Source: Methanogenium marinum
GTDB taxonomy: Archaea > Halobacteriota > Methanomicrobia > Methanomicrobiales > Methanomicrobiaceae
Length of the DNA: 64,000 nucleotides
Direction: 5' to 3'
Assembly: GCF_028912405.1 (NCBI RefSeq)
Contig: NZ_JAKELO010000002.1
Coordinates: 2,055,276-2,119,275 of the forward strand
Shown: positions 41,256 through 51,181 of the stretch, in pieces
How the letters are laid out: every line of letters begins with the position of its first letter
Position numbering within the stretch: position 1 is the first letter of the stretch
Program-made: the position numbers and the translations under genes
The notes under the pieces: model-generated
Told to the model about the DNA's origin: nothing
Database searches by the model: none
Seen by the model: the letters and a program-made list of their open reading frames with translations, nothing else

Positions 41256-44200
41256 ATGGATTCATTTGTGAAAAAATGCATTTTTGTGTCTTTTGCATTA
41301 CTCGTTCTTATTGCGTCCGCGTCAGCAGCGCAATTTGACGGTGATGGAACTGGCGAATATGTGATTGTAGACCCCCCCGAGGAGGGTGGTGGGGAACGTA
41401 TCCCGGTATTTCTGGTCATGAGTGACCAGCCAACCGGGACTATGTCTGTACAGACGATGAAAACTACTGCTGTGTCACAGCAGGAAATGGCAATGAATTC
41501 GCTTGCCGGAATTGATTCCTATGCTGCAGAGACTGCACAGTCATTCTGGATTGTAAATGCCATTCGTGTGGAGGCATATCCGTCAGATCTGGACAGGCTT
41601 GCCTCGCTGCCCGGCGTAGATCATATCGAACGTGATTTCATCGTGACAGTGACTGACCCGGTAGTTGAGACGATGAATGAGGTCTCTCCTGATTACATTG
41701 AGGATTCAACAGAAGAGACTGGTGTGGTCTGGAGTGCAGATTATATTAATGCACCATCTGTTTGGGATACCGGAAATCTTGGTGCCGGAGTCAGTATCTC
41801 TATTGTTGACACTGGTATTGACGGCGACCATCCTGCCTTTGGCGACCGGATTGTTGCCTGGGCTGATTTTGTCAATGGTAACAATGAAACACCATATGAT
41901 GACAATGGTCATGGCTCCCACTGTGCTGGCATATCTGCCGGAGGTGCGGTGGAAACTACCTATTATAATGGAGATCTGATTGATGTGACGCTGGGAGTTG
42001 CACCCGGTGCAAACCTGATGGGTGCGAAGGTTCTCAACTCAGCAGGCAGCGGATATAATTCAGATATTCTGAAAGGTGTAGAGTGGTCGGTTGACAATGG
42101 GGCAGACATCATCTCCATGAGTCTTGGAAGTTTTGTGGGGCCGTGGGAAGATGACTTTTCTGATGAAGAAATTGTTGGGACTCTTGGTGGGAATTCGTCT
42201 GTAGATGTAGTCATCGAAACAGCTTCATCATATAATGTATCCTGGGAACCACAGTTTATTGTTGGTGCTGTGTATGCTGACAGTTCGGCTATCGATGAGA
42301 TTATCAGTGGTGGTAATCTGACCTTTGCAGTAACTGACGCAAACGGCGACACTGCCACAGGCAGTGCAATCGACTGGCTTGGATTTGACACCCCTTCGAA
42401 TATCTACTACTTCAAAGCACCGTATGCAGACAATGCAGGTGCATGGAGGGGCGACTGGAAAGCGACACTGACAAACAATGTCAATGAGAGCGTTGATATT
42501 GAAAAAATCCGCATTGCAGTATGTTATCAGTCTAATGGGCAAGACGCCTTTTCATTAGCGCTGAACAACCTCGTGGAGCAGGGTATAACTGTTGTTGTCT
42601 CCGCCGGAAACGATGGTGAATATGGCCTCGGTACAATCGGAACCCCGGGTACCGCAGAGGATGTCATCACCGTTGGTGCCACCGAGTACATGATGGACTA
42701 TCTGGCGACATTCAGCAGTATGGGCCCGGTGGACTCAGATGATCCCTATGTCAAACCTGATGTTGTTGCTCCGGGCGTAGGCATCATCTCTTCATATATG
42801 GATGGAGGATATGCAATCCTTGACGGAACATCGATGTCGACACCTGCGGTGGCAGGAGCAGCAGCCCTGATGCTTGCAGGAAACAGCAGTCTGTCTCCTG
42901 ATGAAATTAAAGACGCCCTGATGTCTTCTGCAGTTCACATCGATGAGAATGGTGCTGTTCATGACACAATGGTGATGAACAATGCGTATGGTGCCGGACG
43001 AGTGAGCGCCTATGAAGCTGTCAATGTAACAGGTGGTCTTGGGAACACCCCGATTGGTGATGGTGTTGTTTATGAACTCTTTGGCGGTGCAGTATCAGAA
43101 GGTTATGATGTCTATGGTGATGTGCTGCCTGTTACCGCAGTCGCATGGAATGTCACCGGTGGCGTACCGATGGCAGGTGAAGAAATCGAATTTTCTGTCC
43201 GGAGAAACTCGTATGGTCTTCCCTATGACTATGTGAACAAGACGGTAGATACAGATTCATCAGGAAATGCCCTGACAACAATGGATCTTTCAGGGTATGA
43301 GGATGAGACGTCCCTGATGTTACGTATTGCCTGGAATGATCATGTAATTAATGAGTATCATTTCAAGACAGTTCCTTCGGAACATTCAGTCGGTGACTTT
43401 GTCTATCGTAATGGGTGGTACAGGGCAGCACCGAATGACACCGTGCTCATTAAGTATCCGTTACTCAATCCCATTGGGACACCATACACAGATGCCGTGG
43501 TATTGACACTTAACAACTCTGGGTCAGATGTGTATACCGAGACGATTTCCCCGGTTGCCGGAGTAGTGGCGACAGAACTGAATCTCAGCGCAATTCCTGG
43601 TGCTGCAGATGAGTATGGATACAATTCCATTTATCTGGATGATGTGAATGTCGGTTCGTTAAACGTCAATTCCGAGGACTATGACTATTATGAATTAATG
43701 ATTTCTCCGGAAAAATCAATTTGCAGTCCGGGTTCTTCAATTGACATCAGTGCAGTCATTACATCCGGTCATTACGGGAACTCTGCCAGTACTACAGCTA
43801 CTGCCACGGTGGTGACATTCACTGAGACTCTGGTAAATTCCCTCACGACAGAAGAACGCAATCTGCTCCTAGGAGAAGAAATCACATCTCTTGCAGAATT
43901 GGAAGCTGAAATTCAGGGTATGGATGAAAATGAATATTCTGAAAATTTCGCGATGAACAGTGGTATTGGTGTCTATCATCTTACCATGCCGGAGGATGCA
44001 TATCTTGCATTGGTGTATGTTACAACACCGCTTACACCGTATTCTTATGAGAGTGCGGCTCTGGTATATGGTGAACTAACACCGTGGATACAGCACAGCA
44101 CCACTGAGAGTTATTTTGAGATTCCGTACAGTGAATTGACCTACCTCAGTAGAACTTCATCAGAATGGTCTGCAACATGGGATCAGGAAGAATATGAAGT

Positions 44201-46568
44201 TGTTCCTGCAGATGAGGCATCACTTGGCTTCACTGTGTATACCTATGCCCTTGATGAGGCTACGAATTCTTATGTCGGAGAACCTGCTTCAGACCGAACT
44301 GTCTATCTCTACACCAGAGATGGTGCATTAAGCGCCACCACCGGAACGGATGGTACGTGCATCTTTACCCTCACTCCAGGTGAGACGGATGATGCGGGCT
44401 ATGAATACCTTGCAGTGACCGGCGGTGTGGATATTTATGGTAATATATATGATAGGGCATCTCCGTTATATCCTGAATCGGGTTCAAGAATATTAGCAGA
44501 TCTGATTGCCTTTGAACCAGTGGTTCCGTCGTATCATTCCTACCTATACGCGGATACGGTAAGCCGTACTATCTCGGTTGTGGCAGACAATGATACACGC
44601 ACGATAACCATTGCCAGCAATGGTCCTGATGATGAATCCATCCAGGAAAAAGGGATATTTACCTTTGATAAGCTGGGAGCATATTTCTCCTCTTCCGGCA
44701 CATTCGATGCTTCAACAGTGGCGTTTGATGGAACATACAGTAAATCTGTGGAAGTGCCCGAAAAGGGATATTACACGGCTGAATTTAATCTGCTGAACCC
44801 GGTTGAGGGAAATCTACAGTATTCAGGCACAACATTCACAGACACATCATATACCCTGACATATCCAATCATGGATGATCTGCTCCTGGGCCAATCTGTT
44901 CCGGTAACCTTCACGCTCATGGATCATAATGGAAATCCTGTCCAGGGTGCAAAGGTACTCTTTAAACTGGGTGCCGGAGCAGGATATGATTTGTATTCAT
45001 ATGGGGTATATGGAGATCCAAGAGAAGAAAATATCTGGACTTATCTGGGAGAATATCCGGATCCATACAGTCAGGTGTATACCGGGTCCACAGACACCAA
45101 TGGTCAGTTGATTCTGACGTTTGTTGCACCGACATCTGCAGAGCAGGCATACCGGGAAGAACTCGGCAGTTCCAGTTCAGTGGATTATCAGGTTGTCTGC
45201 ATCTATGATGATATGCTTATTTCCTCAGGATATGGGTATTTCATGCCGGTTGCAGGAGAATTGCCTGATTTCGTGCCAAGTGTGGATGCACCAGATGTAG
45301 TCAAGATTAACCGTGATGACAGTATCCGTGTGGATAACCTTGGTCTTCTTGTGAAAAATGTAGGGACTGCTGATTATATTGATAGCGGCATAAATGTTCA
45401 GGTGGTAGCGGAAGTTGCCAGTTATAAAAAAGAAACATCGTTCAGTCACAGCGTTCTGATAGGGGAAACTGCAGAAGTGCTCTACCTCAACGTGGATGAA
45501 GATGCTGAGACGTATGGAATTGATCCTGAAACAACCAGTTTTCCACAGGATAAAACGGTGAAAGTAACTGTAAATCCTGAACCTCGGGCAGTAGAAGAAC
45601 TCCGCTATGACAACAATGTCTATAACCACAATCTGAGGATCACAGCCCCTGATTTGGTAACAGAGGTAATCACACCTGCAGCAACGACTCAGTTTGTTGT
45701 AACACCAATCGGTGTGAAGGTTACAAACGCAGGGGATGTCGCAAGTGTGGCAACAACCCTGAGTTATTATATCACCGGCACTCCGGATGAACCCCCAATT
45801 GCAATCGCTGCTCTTGAAGCCGGTGAATCCACCACTATCTGGAGGAATGGCACCCTTTCAACAGGTACATATGAGATTTCTGCCGCGGTCAACCCTGGTC
45901 ATGTGACCGATTATGAGACGTCATACACAAACAATGAGGATACACGAAATCTCATTTCCTATGCTGAAGCACCGGCATCAATTGTGCTGCCCCAGAATAG
46001 TGTGTTTGTTCCGGGTACAAGCCTGGAAATACCCATTGTTGTGGAGGATGGTGCAGACCTTGCAGCCTATCAGATGACCTTCAGCTACAATGCTTCCGTA
46101 ATCGACGTTTCAAATGTTGTTTCAGGAGATGTTGATCTGACCGGGGTAAATCTGCAGGATGGGTATGTGATCTTTAATGGTGCCCAGACGAGCGGTGTAA
46201 GCGGCAGTGTGACCATTGCCACCCTTGTAATAGATGTTATCGGAAGCACCGATGATGAGACGCTTCTTACGATTTCGAATGCAGCAGAATTATGGGACAT
46301 AAATGGTTTCGCTGTGCCTGTCACTGTCACTGACGGCAGTGCAACACTCCTTCTCTATGGAGATGCGAATGATGACGGCGTTGTAAGTCAGGCAGATACC
46401 CTGAAAGTGCTTAAATGGGTTGTTGGTCTTGACACAGATAAACCAACAATCGGTACACGTCTCTTACAGACAGATGTCACAAAGAACAGCCATGTGGACG
46501 TGGGTGATGCAATGTTTATCGCCCAGTATAATGTGGAATTGAGGGATGAATACTTCAATATCCTCTAA
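41256..46568 (+). CDS. Secreted subtilisin-like protease with CARDB, cohesin-like and dockerin modules
   Basis: A 1770-aa exported protein. Signal peptide to about residue 22 (cleavage ASA); propeptide of inhibitor I9/fervidolysin type at 45-130; S8 peptidase with Asp 185 (IVDTGIDGDHP), His 219 (NGHGSHCAG), oxyanion Asn 452 (SAGND) and Ser 526 (GTSMSTPAVAG), so all catalytic residues are present. An insertion of about 200 residues lies between His and Asn. A long beta-rich region follows, then two CARDB-like domains (about 1336-1570), a cohesin-like domain (about 1575-1697) and a C-terminal dockerin (about 1702-1765) with calcium loop D-A-N-D-D-G-V-V-S-Q-A-D from Asp 1703. No membrane anchor: it is probably held by a cohesin on another protein. 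First gene of a four-gene operon. Confidence 0.9.
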   Translation: MDSFVKKCIFVSFALLVLIASASAAQFDGDGTGEYVIVDPPEEGGGERIPVFLVMSDQPTGTMSVQTMKTTAVSQQEMAMNSLAGIDSYAAETAQSFWIVNAIRVEAYPSDLDRLASLPGVDHIERDFIVTVTDPVVETMNEVSPDYIEDSTEETGVVWSADYINAPSVWDTGNLGAGVSISIVDTGIDGDHPAFGDRIVAWADFVNGNNETPYDDNGHGSHCAGISAGGAVETTYYNGDLIDVTLGVAPGANLMGAKVLNSAGSGYNSDILKGVEWSVDNGADIISMSLGSFVGPWEDDFSDEEIVGTLGGNSSVDVVIETASSYNVSWEPQFIVGAVYADSSAIDEIISGGNLTFAVTDANGDTATGSAIDWLGFDTPSNIYYFKAPYADNAGAWRGDWKATLTNNVNESVDIEKIRIAVCYQSNGQDAFSLALNNLVEQGITVVVSAGNDGEYGLGTIGTPGTAEDVITVGATEYMMDYLATFSSMGPVDSDDPYVKPDVVAPGVGIISSYMDGGYAILDGTSMSTPAVAGAAALMLAGNSSLSPDEIKDALMSSAVHIDENGAVHDTMVMNNAYGAGRVSAYEAVNVTGGLGNTPIGDGVVYELFGGAVSEGYDVYGDVLPVTAVAWNVTGGVPMAGEEIEFSVRRNSYGLPYDYVNKTVDTDSSGNALTTMDLSGYEDETSLMLRIAWNDHVINEYHFKTVPSEHSVGDFVYRNGWYRAAPNDTVLIKYPLLNPIGTPYTDAVVLTLNNSGSDVYTETISPVAGVVATELNLSAIPGAADEYGYNSIYLDDVNVGSLNVNSEDYDYYELMISPEKSICSPGSSIDISAVITSGHYGNSASTTATATVVTFTETLVNSLTTEERNLLLGEEITSLAELEAEIQGMDENEYSENFAMNSGIGVYHLTMPEDAYLALVYVTTPLTPYSYESAALVYGELTPWIQHSTTESYFEIPYSELTYLSRTSSEWSATWDQEEYEVVPADEASLGFTVYTYALDEATNSYVGEPASDRTVYLYTRDGALSATTGTDGTCIFTLTPGETDDAGYEYLAVTGGVDIYGNIYDRASPLYPESGSRILADLIAFEPVVPSYHSYLYADTVSRTISVVADNDTRTITIASNGPDDESIQEKGIFTFDKLGAYFSSSGTFDASTVAFDGTYSKSVEVPEKGYYTAEFNLLNPVEGNLQYSGTTFTDTSYTLTYPIMDDLLLGQSVPVTFTLMDHNGNPVQGAKVLFKLGAGAGYDLYSYGVYGDPREENIWTYLGEYPDPYSQVYTGSTDTNGQLILTFVAPTSAEQAYREELGSSSSVDYQVVCIYDDMLISSGYGYFMPVAGELPDFVPSVDAPDVVKINRDDSIRVDNLGLLVKNVGTADYIDSGINVQVVAEVASYKKETSFSHSVLIGETAEVLYLNVDEDAETYGIDPETTSFPQDKTVKVTVNPEPRAVEELRYDNNVYNHNLRITAPDLVTEVITPAATTQFVVTPIGVKVTNAGDVASVATTLSYYITGTPDEPPIAIAALEAGESTTIWRNGTLSTGTYEISAAVNPGHVTDYETSYTNNEDTRNLISYAEAPASIVLPQNSVFVPGTSLEIPIVVEDGADLAAYQMTFSYNASVIDVSNVVSGDVDLTGVNLQDGYVIFNGAQTSGVSGSVTIATLVIDVIGSTDDETLLTISNAAELWDINGFAVPVTVTDGSATLLLYGDANDDGVVSQADTLKVLKWVVGLDTDKPTIGTRLLQTDVTKNSHVDVGDAMFIAQYNVELRDEYFNIL

Positions 46569-46586
46569 TTTTATGGAGTGGTTTAG

Positions 46587-49500
46587 ATGAAAAATATGAA
46601 ATTATGTATTATTGCCCTCCTCTGCTTTGCAGTATTATGTAGTGCTGTTTCAGCGGCAACTCTCTCTATTGATCCTTCTGAATCAATAATCAATAAAGGA
46701 GAGTCTGCAGAACTTACGCTGCGGGTAGATGATGTTGAGCAACTTGGAAGTTTTGATATTGATGTCACCTGGAACCCTTCTCTGGTATCTTTATCAGATT
46801 CGGATGTAACAGCAGGGCCGTCGATTGACTCGTTAGAGATGAATGTTCAGAGTGGCCGTGTACGTGTTGCAGGCCTGAATTCAACTCTTGAGGGAATATC
46901 CGACAGCGCTGATTTATGCTATCTGTCGTTCACCGGTTTAAGTGACAGTGGTGAAACGACATCTGTTTCGATATCGGTGAATGATTATGGTTTTTTAAAT
47001 TCAACGTCCGGTGAAGACATTGAAGTAACGGATATAACAAACGGCAGTATCACCACGACAGTTTCAAGTGTCGTTGATGCACGTATCGGTATTTCCAACA
47101 GACAGGTTCCGGTAAATCAAGAGACTCTCTTCCGCGCCAGTGTTGCAAACCAACGCAGTTATGATACCTCTGCTCTGAATGTCAATGTAACCATTGCAAA
47201 AGATGGTGCTGTTGTCCAGAGTGAGACCTATCCTGATGTTACCATTTCCGCAGGAGATACTTATTCCGAAGAAATTGCATGGACACCAACAGCAGGGGGA
47301 ACATATCTGGTTAGTATCGCCGTAACCTCAGATGATGCTCTCAGGGGCAGCCCAACTGATGAAAAAATAGTTTCGTCGATTGACTACCAAATAAGCTTCC
47401 CTGATGGACAGGTATATGGTACGGATCGTGCGCAGACTGACAACTGGTTCTACAATTATGTCCGGGTTAGTGCGAATAAGGCAGGTCCGGTAAATTTAAC
47501 CATTGATGCACCGGATTCCTTTGAAATCTCTGGAGGGAAAGAACGGACTACATATCTCTATAACAGCCAGTGGAATTATCTCTATGTCTGGATGAAATCA
47601 AATGAACCAGGCAGTTTCAGTGGAGCTGACTTTTCCTACAATCTATCAGCAAATGGAAAAAGCGCTTCTGTTAATGGTAATGATCTAACAGTTTACGTTC
47701 CTTCAATCGAGGTAACATCAGTCAGTTCAGCTCGAGTATCTGACCTGGGCACGTCGGATACTATCAATTTTAACACCCTCCATACAAACAACACCATCCG
47801 TAATGTCACAACGATTGTGGCACAGTCAGGTGCACAGGGACGAACCCTTTCCGGGCTTGGATATCTTGTTGGGTATCCGTATGGCTGTGTCGAGCAGACC
47901 ACATGCAAGATGCTTGCATCGATGAATGTGAAGGATTACTATCTCGGGCGTGGAGATCGGCCAAGTGACTTTGATACAATCCGTGAACAGGCAAATGAGT
48001 CTGTCAGTGCCGGAATCGATGTACTGGTAAATGGTGGACTTCGCGGTCAGCATGATGATGGCGGATGGAGTCTCTGGGGCTATGGCCTTTCAGAATCATC
48101 GTCCAGTTCGTATGCAAGCTACACTCTTGCAAAGATAAACCAAACAGATGAAGACTTAAACCGCCTGCTTGAAGACAAGATCTCTAATGGTGATACGGTT
48201 ACTACGGGAACTGTGAACTTTGAGAAACTTATCGAGTGGTTCCACGAGAATCCTGATACTGCTGAAGGTACATGGTCCTGGAGTGCTCCTGTCTGCCATT
48301 CATGGACAAAGGAATCCAACACGGCGTTTGTCATGGTCATCCACGACATGATCAACCAGTCAGGGGATGTCCAGCAGCTGTATCGTGGCTACATGGAAGA
48401 GAACATGCAGAATGCGACGAAGTATGTCATTGGTAACCAGGTTAATAGTGGACCTGATGAAGGTTCATTCTCCTCTGGCAGTGACAAGAATATGGCAACT
48501 GCACTTGGTCTGTGGGGTCTGGAATCCTTTGGTCTGCCATCCAGCACAGTAACCGAAGCAGGTATTACTGATGCAAAAGAGAATGCTGCGGCTTATCTTG
48601 TTGGAAGTCAGGAAGTAGATGGTTCATGGTCGGCAGCTTCTAACTATGGATGGAATTCCAAAGGCCGTGTTACCGAGAGCACAGCTTATGCACTTCTTGC
48701 CCTGAATGCAACAGGAGTTGCAAATGATAATGAAACTATCAGTAAGGGTGTTGGCTGGCTTGTTGATACCTATGAGAGCAGTGGAAGCTGGGGATATACC
48801 TGGGCAAGTCAGGCAGCAATTGATGCACTAATTGTATGCCAGGGAAGTGAGATCTCTACCGGAACCGTTGGTGTATATGTTGACGGAGACCTGGTGAACA
48901 CGTTCACCATGGATGCAACCAATCCACGTGAAGAGTACACACTCACCTCTGCCCAGATGACAGCGATGATGGCAGATGGCACTGAAGAAAGAGATATCTT
49001 CGGTGATGGCTTCAGCACGGTGAGATCACACGAAGTGACCGCAGAACTCACCGCAGGAGACGGTCCTGTTGTTCTCTCTGTTGAGAACAGCCAGTGGGCA
49101 CCACTCAATGAAATTGACAGTACAATCAGAAACTCGCGTCTAATCCAGATGGAGGGTGTCGATGAGAGTTTCGAAATTCCTCAGATTAACACAAATATTG
49201 ACATCCTTTCGGAAGTTGAATTAGATGTCGGAGGATTTTCTCTTACGCTGGACTCAGTTCCTTCCCCAATGGTGGTAGATGAAGCAACGGATGTTAGTAT
49301 AGGCGTGATCTCGGATGCAGACCTGTTCTCACCGATGATTGAAGTTCCTATTGCAGACTTCTCCTTTGTCAACACATCTGATATCACCGATAGCAAAGGA
49401 GCTTCGGTAGCCTATGAAGTCCTTAACAGTACTGCAAATGAGAACCAGGATTCAATCTTCATTGAGCCGGAAAGCTGGGTGCAGGGCACTGCATACTCAT

Positions 49501-50411
49501 ATACATTTGAAATTGTTCCGGAAAACTATGGAACACTCAATATGTCATTGCGGATTATTCCGTTGTATGATGACAGCAATGTTGCATACACCAGTCATGA
49601 CTTCGATGTGACGGGAACGGGCAATGTTACCATCCATGTTCAGGATGAGAATTATGCTCCGGTTGTTGCAGACAGTATTACTGTTGACGGTGTCACTGTC
49701 ACCGATCAATCGACCAATGAATTTAGTGACCTTTTCGAGGATACCTATCAGTTCAGTGTCACCAAGTCCGGATATCCGGATGTAAGTGGTACCGTCGAGA
49801 TCAATTATGGTGAGAATGCTGTCTACAATGTAACCCTTCCCACGACAATGACCGAACCTGTTCTGATTCTTTCAGAGGGTGGTTCCGGCAGCATTGCAGG
49901 TGTGGCGCAGATCCCGGCAGAACAACTGAATGCTTTGAATAGCGAGAATGCTATCTACAACATCTCCGTGATGGGAGATGGCGGTGAACTTGGTGTTGCA
50001 CTTCAGTTCCCACAGCGGTATCTTGTCAACAGTCCGGTTGTAACACTGAACGGTGTTGTGCTTGGTGAGGATGATTATGAATTAACTCCGGGAACGTTTG
50101 TATACGGAGATGCCGGAGCATACACGACTACCAATGCAACGCTTGTTGTCTATAACACACCTTCAGGCACCAATTATATTGGTATGGAGTTTGATGGCGA
50201 CGTTCTTGGTGATGCTACGGGTGAAGGACTAGTAACGAGTCGAGATTCATTATTTATCCTGAACTTTGTTGTTGGCAATATTGGTGGATTTGATACCTTT
50301 GATTACCCTGATGTTGTCGACAGGGATGCTCATTCAATTACATCACGTGATTCACTTCTGATACTGAACAGAGTTGTGGGTAATGTCGATGAATATTATC
50401 AATGGAGCTAA
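46587..50411 (+). CDS. Secreted alpha-2-macroglobulin-like thioester protein with cohesin-like and dockerin modules
   Basis: A 1274-aa exported protein: signal peptide to about 23 (cleavage VSA); cohesin-like domain 24-155 (LSIDPSESIINKGESAELTLR); CARDB-like domain about 165-265; then LVGYPYGCVEQTTCKMLASM at about 428-447, the thioester site of the alpha-2-macroglobulin family with Cys 434 and Gln 437. Residues 455-755 form an alpha-toroid (HDDGGWSLWGYG, VDGSW, SSGSWGYTWASQAAIDAL) as in thioester domains. The C-terminus (about 1208-1270) is a dockerin with repeats VTSRDSLFILNFVVG and ITSRDSLLILNRVVG; the first calcium loop is complete (from Asp 1209), the second is one residue short. The N-terminal macroglobulin domains and bait region of classical members are not evident. 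GGAG lies 8 bases before the ATG; 18 bases after the protease gene. Confidence 0.85.
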   Translation: MKNMKLCIIALLCFAVLCSAVSAATLSIDPSESIINKGESAELTLRVDDVEQLGSFDIDVTWNPSLVSLSDSDVTAGPSIDSLEMNVQSGRVRVAGLNSTLEGISDSADLCYLSFTGLSDSGETTSVSISVNDYGFLNSTSGEDIEVTDITNGSITTTVSSVVDARIGISNRQVPVNQETLFRASVANQRSYDTSALNVNVTIAKDGAVVQSETYPDVTISAGDTYSEEIAWTPTAGGTYLVSIAVTSDDALRGSPTDEKIVSSIDYQISFPDGQVYGTDRAQTDNWFYNYVRVSANKAGPVNLTIDAPDSFEISGGKERTTYLYNSQWNYLYVWMKSNEPGSFSGADFSYNLSANGKSASVNGNDLTVYVPSIEVTSVSSARVSDLGTSDTINFNTLHTNNTIRNVTTIVAQSGAQGRTLSGLGYLVGYPYGCVEQTTCKMLASMNVKDYYLGRGDRPSDFDTIREQANESVSAGIDVLVNGGLRGQHDDGGWSLWGYGLSESSSSSYASYTLAKINQTDEDLNRLLEDKISNGDTVTTGTVNFEKLIEWFHENPDTAEGTWSWSAPVCHSWTKESNTAFVMVIHDMINQSGDVQQLYRGYMEENMQNATKYVIGNQVNSGPDEGSFSSGSDKNMATALGLWGLESFGLPSSTVTEAGITDAKENAAAYLVGSQEVDGSWSAASNYGWNSKGRVTESTAYALLALNATGVANDNETISKGVGWLVDTYESSGSWGYTWASQAAIDALIVCQGSEISTGTVGVYVDGDLVNTFTMDATNPREEYTLTSAQMTAMMADGTEERDIFGDGFSTVRSHEVTAELTAGDGPVVLSVENSQWAPLNEIDSTIRNSRLIQMEGVDESFEIPQINTNIDILSEVELDVGGFSLTLDSVPSPMVVDEATDVSIGVISDADLFSPMIEVPIADFSFVNTSDITDSKGASVAYEVLNSTANENQDSIFIEPESWVQGTAYSYTFEIVPENYGTLNMSLRIIPLYDDSNVAYTSHDFDVTGTGNVTIHVQDENYAPVVADSITVDGVTVTDQSTNEFSDLFEDTYQFSVTKSGYPDVSGTVEINYGENAVYNVTLPTTMTEPVLILSEGGSGSIAGVAQIPAEQLNALNSENAIYNISVMGDGGELGVALQFPQRYLVNSPVVTLNGVVLGEDDYELTPGTFVYGDAGAYTTTNATLVVYNTPSGTNYIGMEFDGDVLGDATGEGLVTSRDSLFILNFVVGNIGGFDTFDYPDVVDRDAHSITSRDSLLILNRVVGNVDEYYQWS

Positions 50412-50413
50412 TA

Positions 50414-51130
50414 ATGTGGAATAAAAAATTTATAACCCTTTTATTAATTTTCACCTTTTTTTGTTTAGTCTCTAATGTGGGTGCTGCAGACGTAGCACTT
50501 GAAAACAATACACTGCTGGTAAAAGGAGTCGATGACAGCATCGGTCTTGGGGCTTTTAGTGTGGTCCTGACCTATAGTGGGAATCTAAGCGTACAGTCTG
50601 TGGAGGGTGAATCAGGGTTTATGGTTGCATCAAATATCCAAAATACTAAATATGAGACTTTTATTGCTGGGATATCCGGCGAGGGTCTGACTGGTGATAT
50701 TCCGGTTGCCTCCGTAAGCACAACAGGTTCAGGAGTTATTGAAGTATCAGTAAGGGAACTCGTAAATGTGAAAGGAGACCCGATTTCTTTCACAAATGAA
50801 GAATTTATTGGTGTTGTGCCTACTCCGGCAGCCGGTGATGAAGATGCTATTCCTGACATTTATGTTTCAGATTCCGAAGAAAATCCTTTAGAACAACAGG
50901 TTACAACAACAGCAACAACGCCGGAAGCGACCGTGAGTGAAACCGAAATTCCTGTTGATACTATTGTTCAGACTCCGGCATCTGCGACACAGGTATCATC
51001 TGAAGATAATGATATTCCGGTAGTTCCGGATACAAATGAGAAGACAGTTCCGCCAACACAGTCACCGTTTAATATCGTTATTGTACTAATTGCAATTGGA
51101 AGCGTATTTATATTAAAAAACGAAAAATGA
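50414..51130 (+). CDS. Membrane-anchored cohesin-like protein
   Basis: A 238-aa protein. Start ATG 50414 has GGAG 6 bases upstream inside the end of the previous gene, from which it is separated by 2 bases. It has a signal peptide (KKFITLLLIFTFFCLV, cleavage near GAA), one cohesin-like beta domain (about 25-145; SIGLGAFSVVLTYSGNLSVQSVEG, then SVRELVNVKGDPI), a Thr/Pro/Glu-rich stalk of about 70 residues and a C-terminal helix (FNIVIVLIAIGSVFIL) followed by KNEK. A single cohesin on a stalked anchor is the arrangement expected of a cell-surface receptor for dockerin-bearing proteins, such as the two encoded just upstream. The binding pair is inferred. Confidence 0.8.
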   Translation: MWNKKFITLLLIFTFFCLVSNVGAADVALENNTLLVKGVDDSIGLGAFSVVLTYSGNLSVQSVEGESGFMVASNIQNTKYETFIAGISGEGLTGDIPVASVSTTGSGVIEVSVRELVNVKGDPISFTNEEFIGVVPTPAAGDEDAIPDIYVSDSEENPLEQQVTTTATTPEATVSETEIPVDTIVQTPASATQVSSEDNDIPVVPDTNEKTVPPTQSPFNIVIVLIAIGSVFILKNEK

Positions 51131-51181
51131 TTCATGTTAGATAATTCTGGTAGAATTGGCTTGACAAAGAAGGTATGAGAG

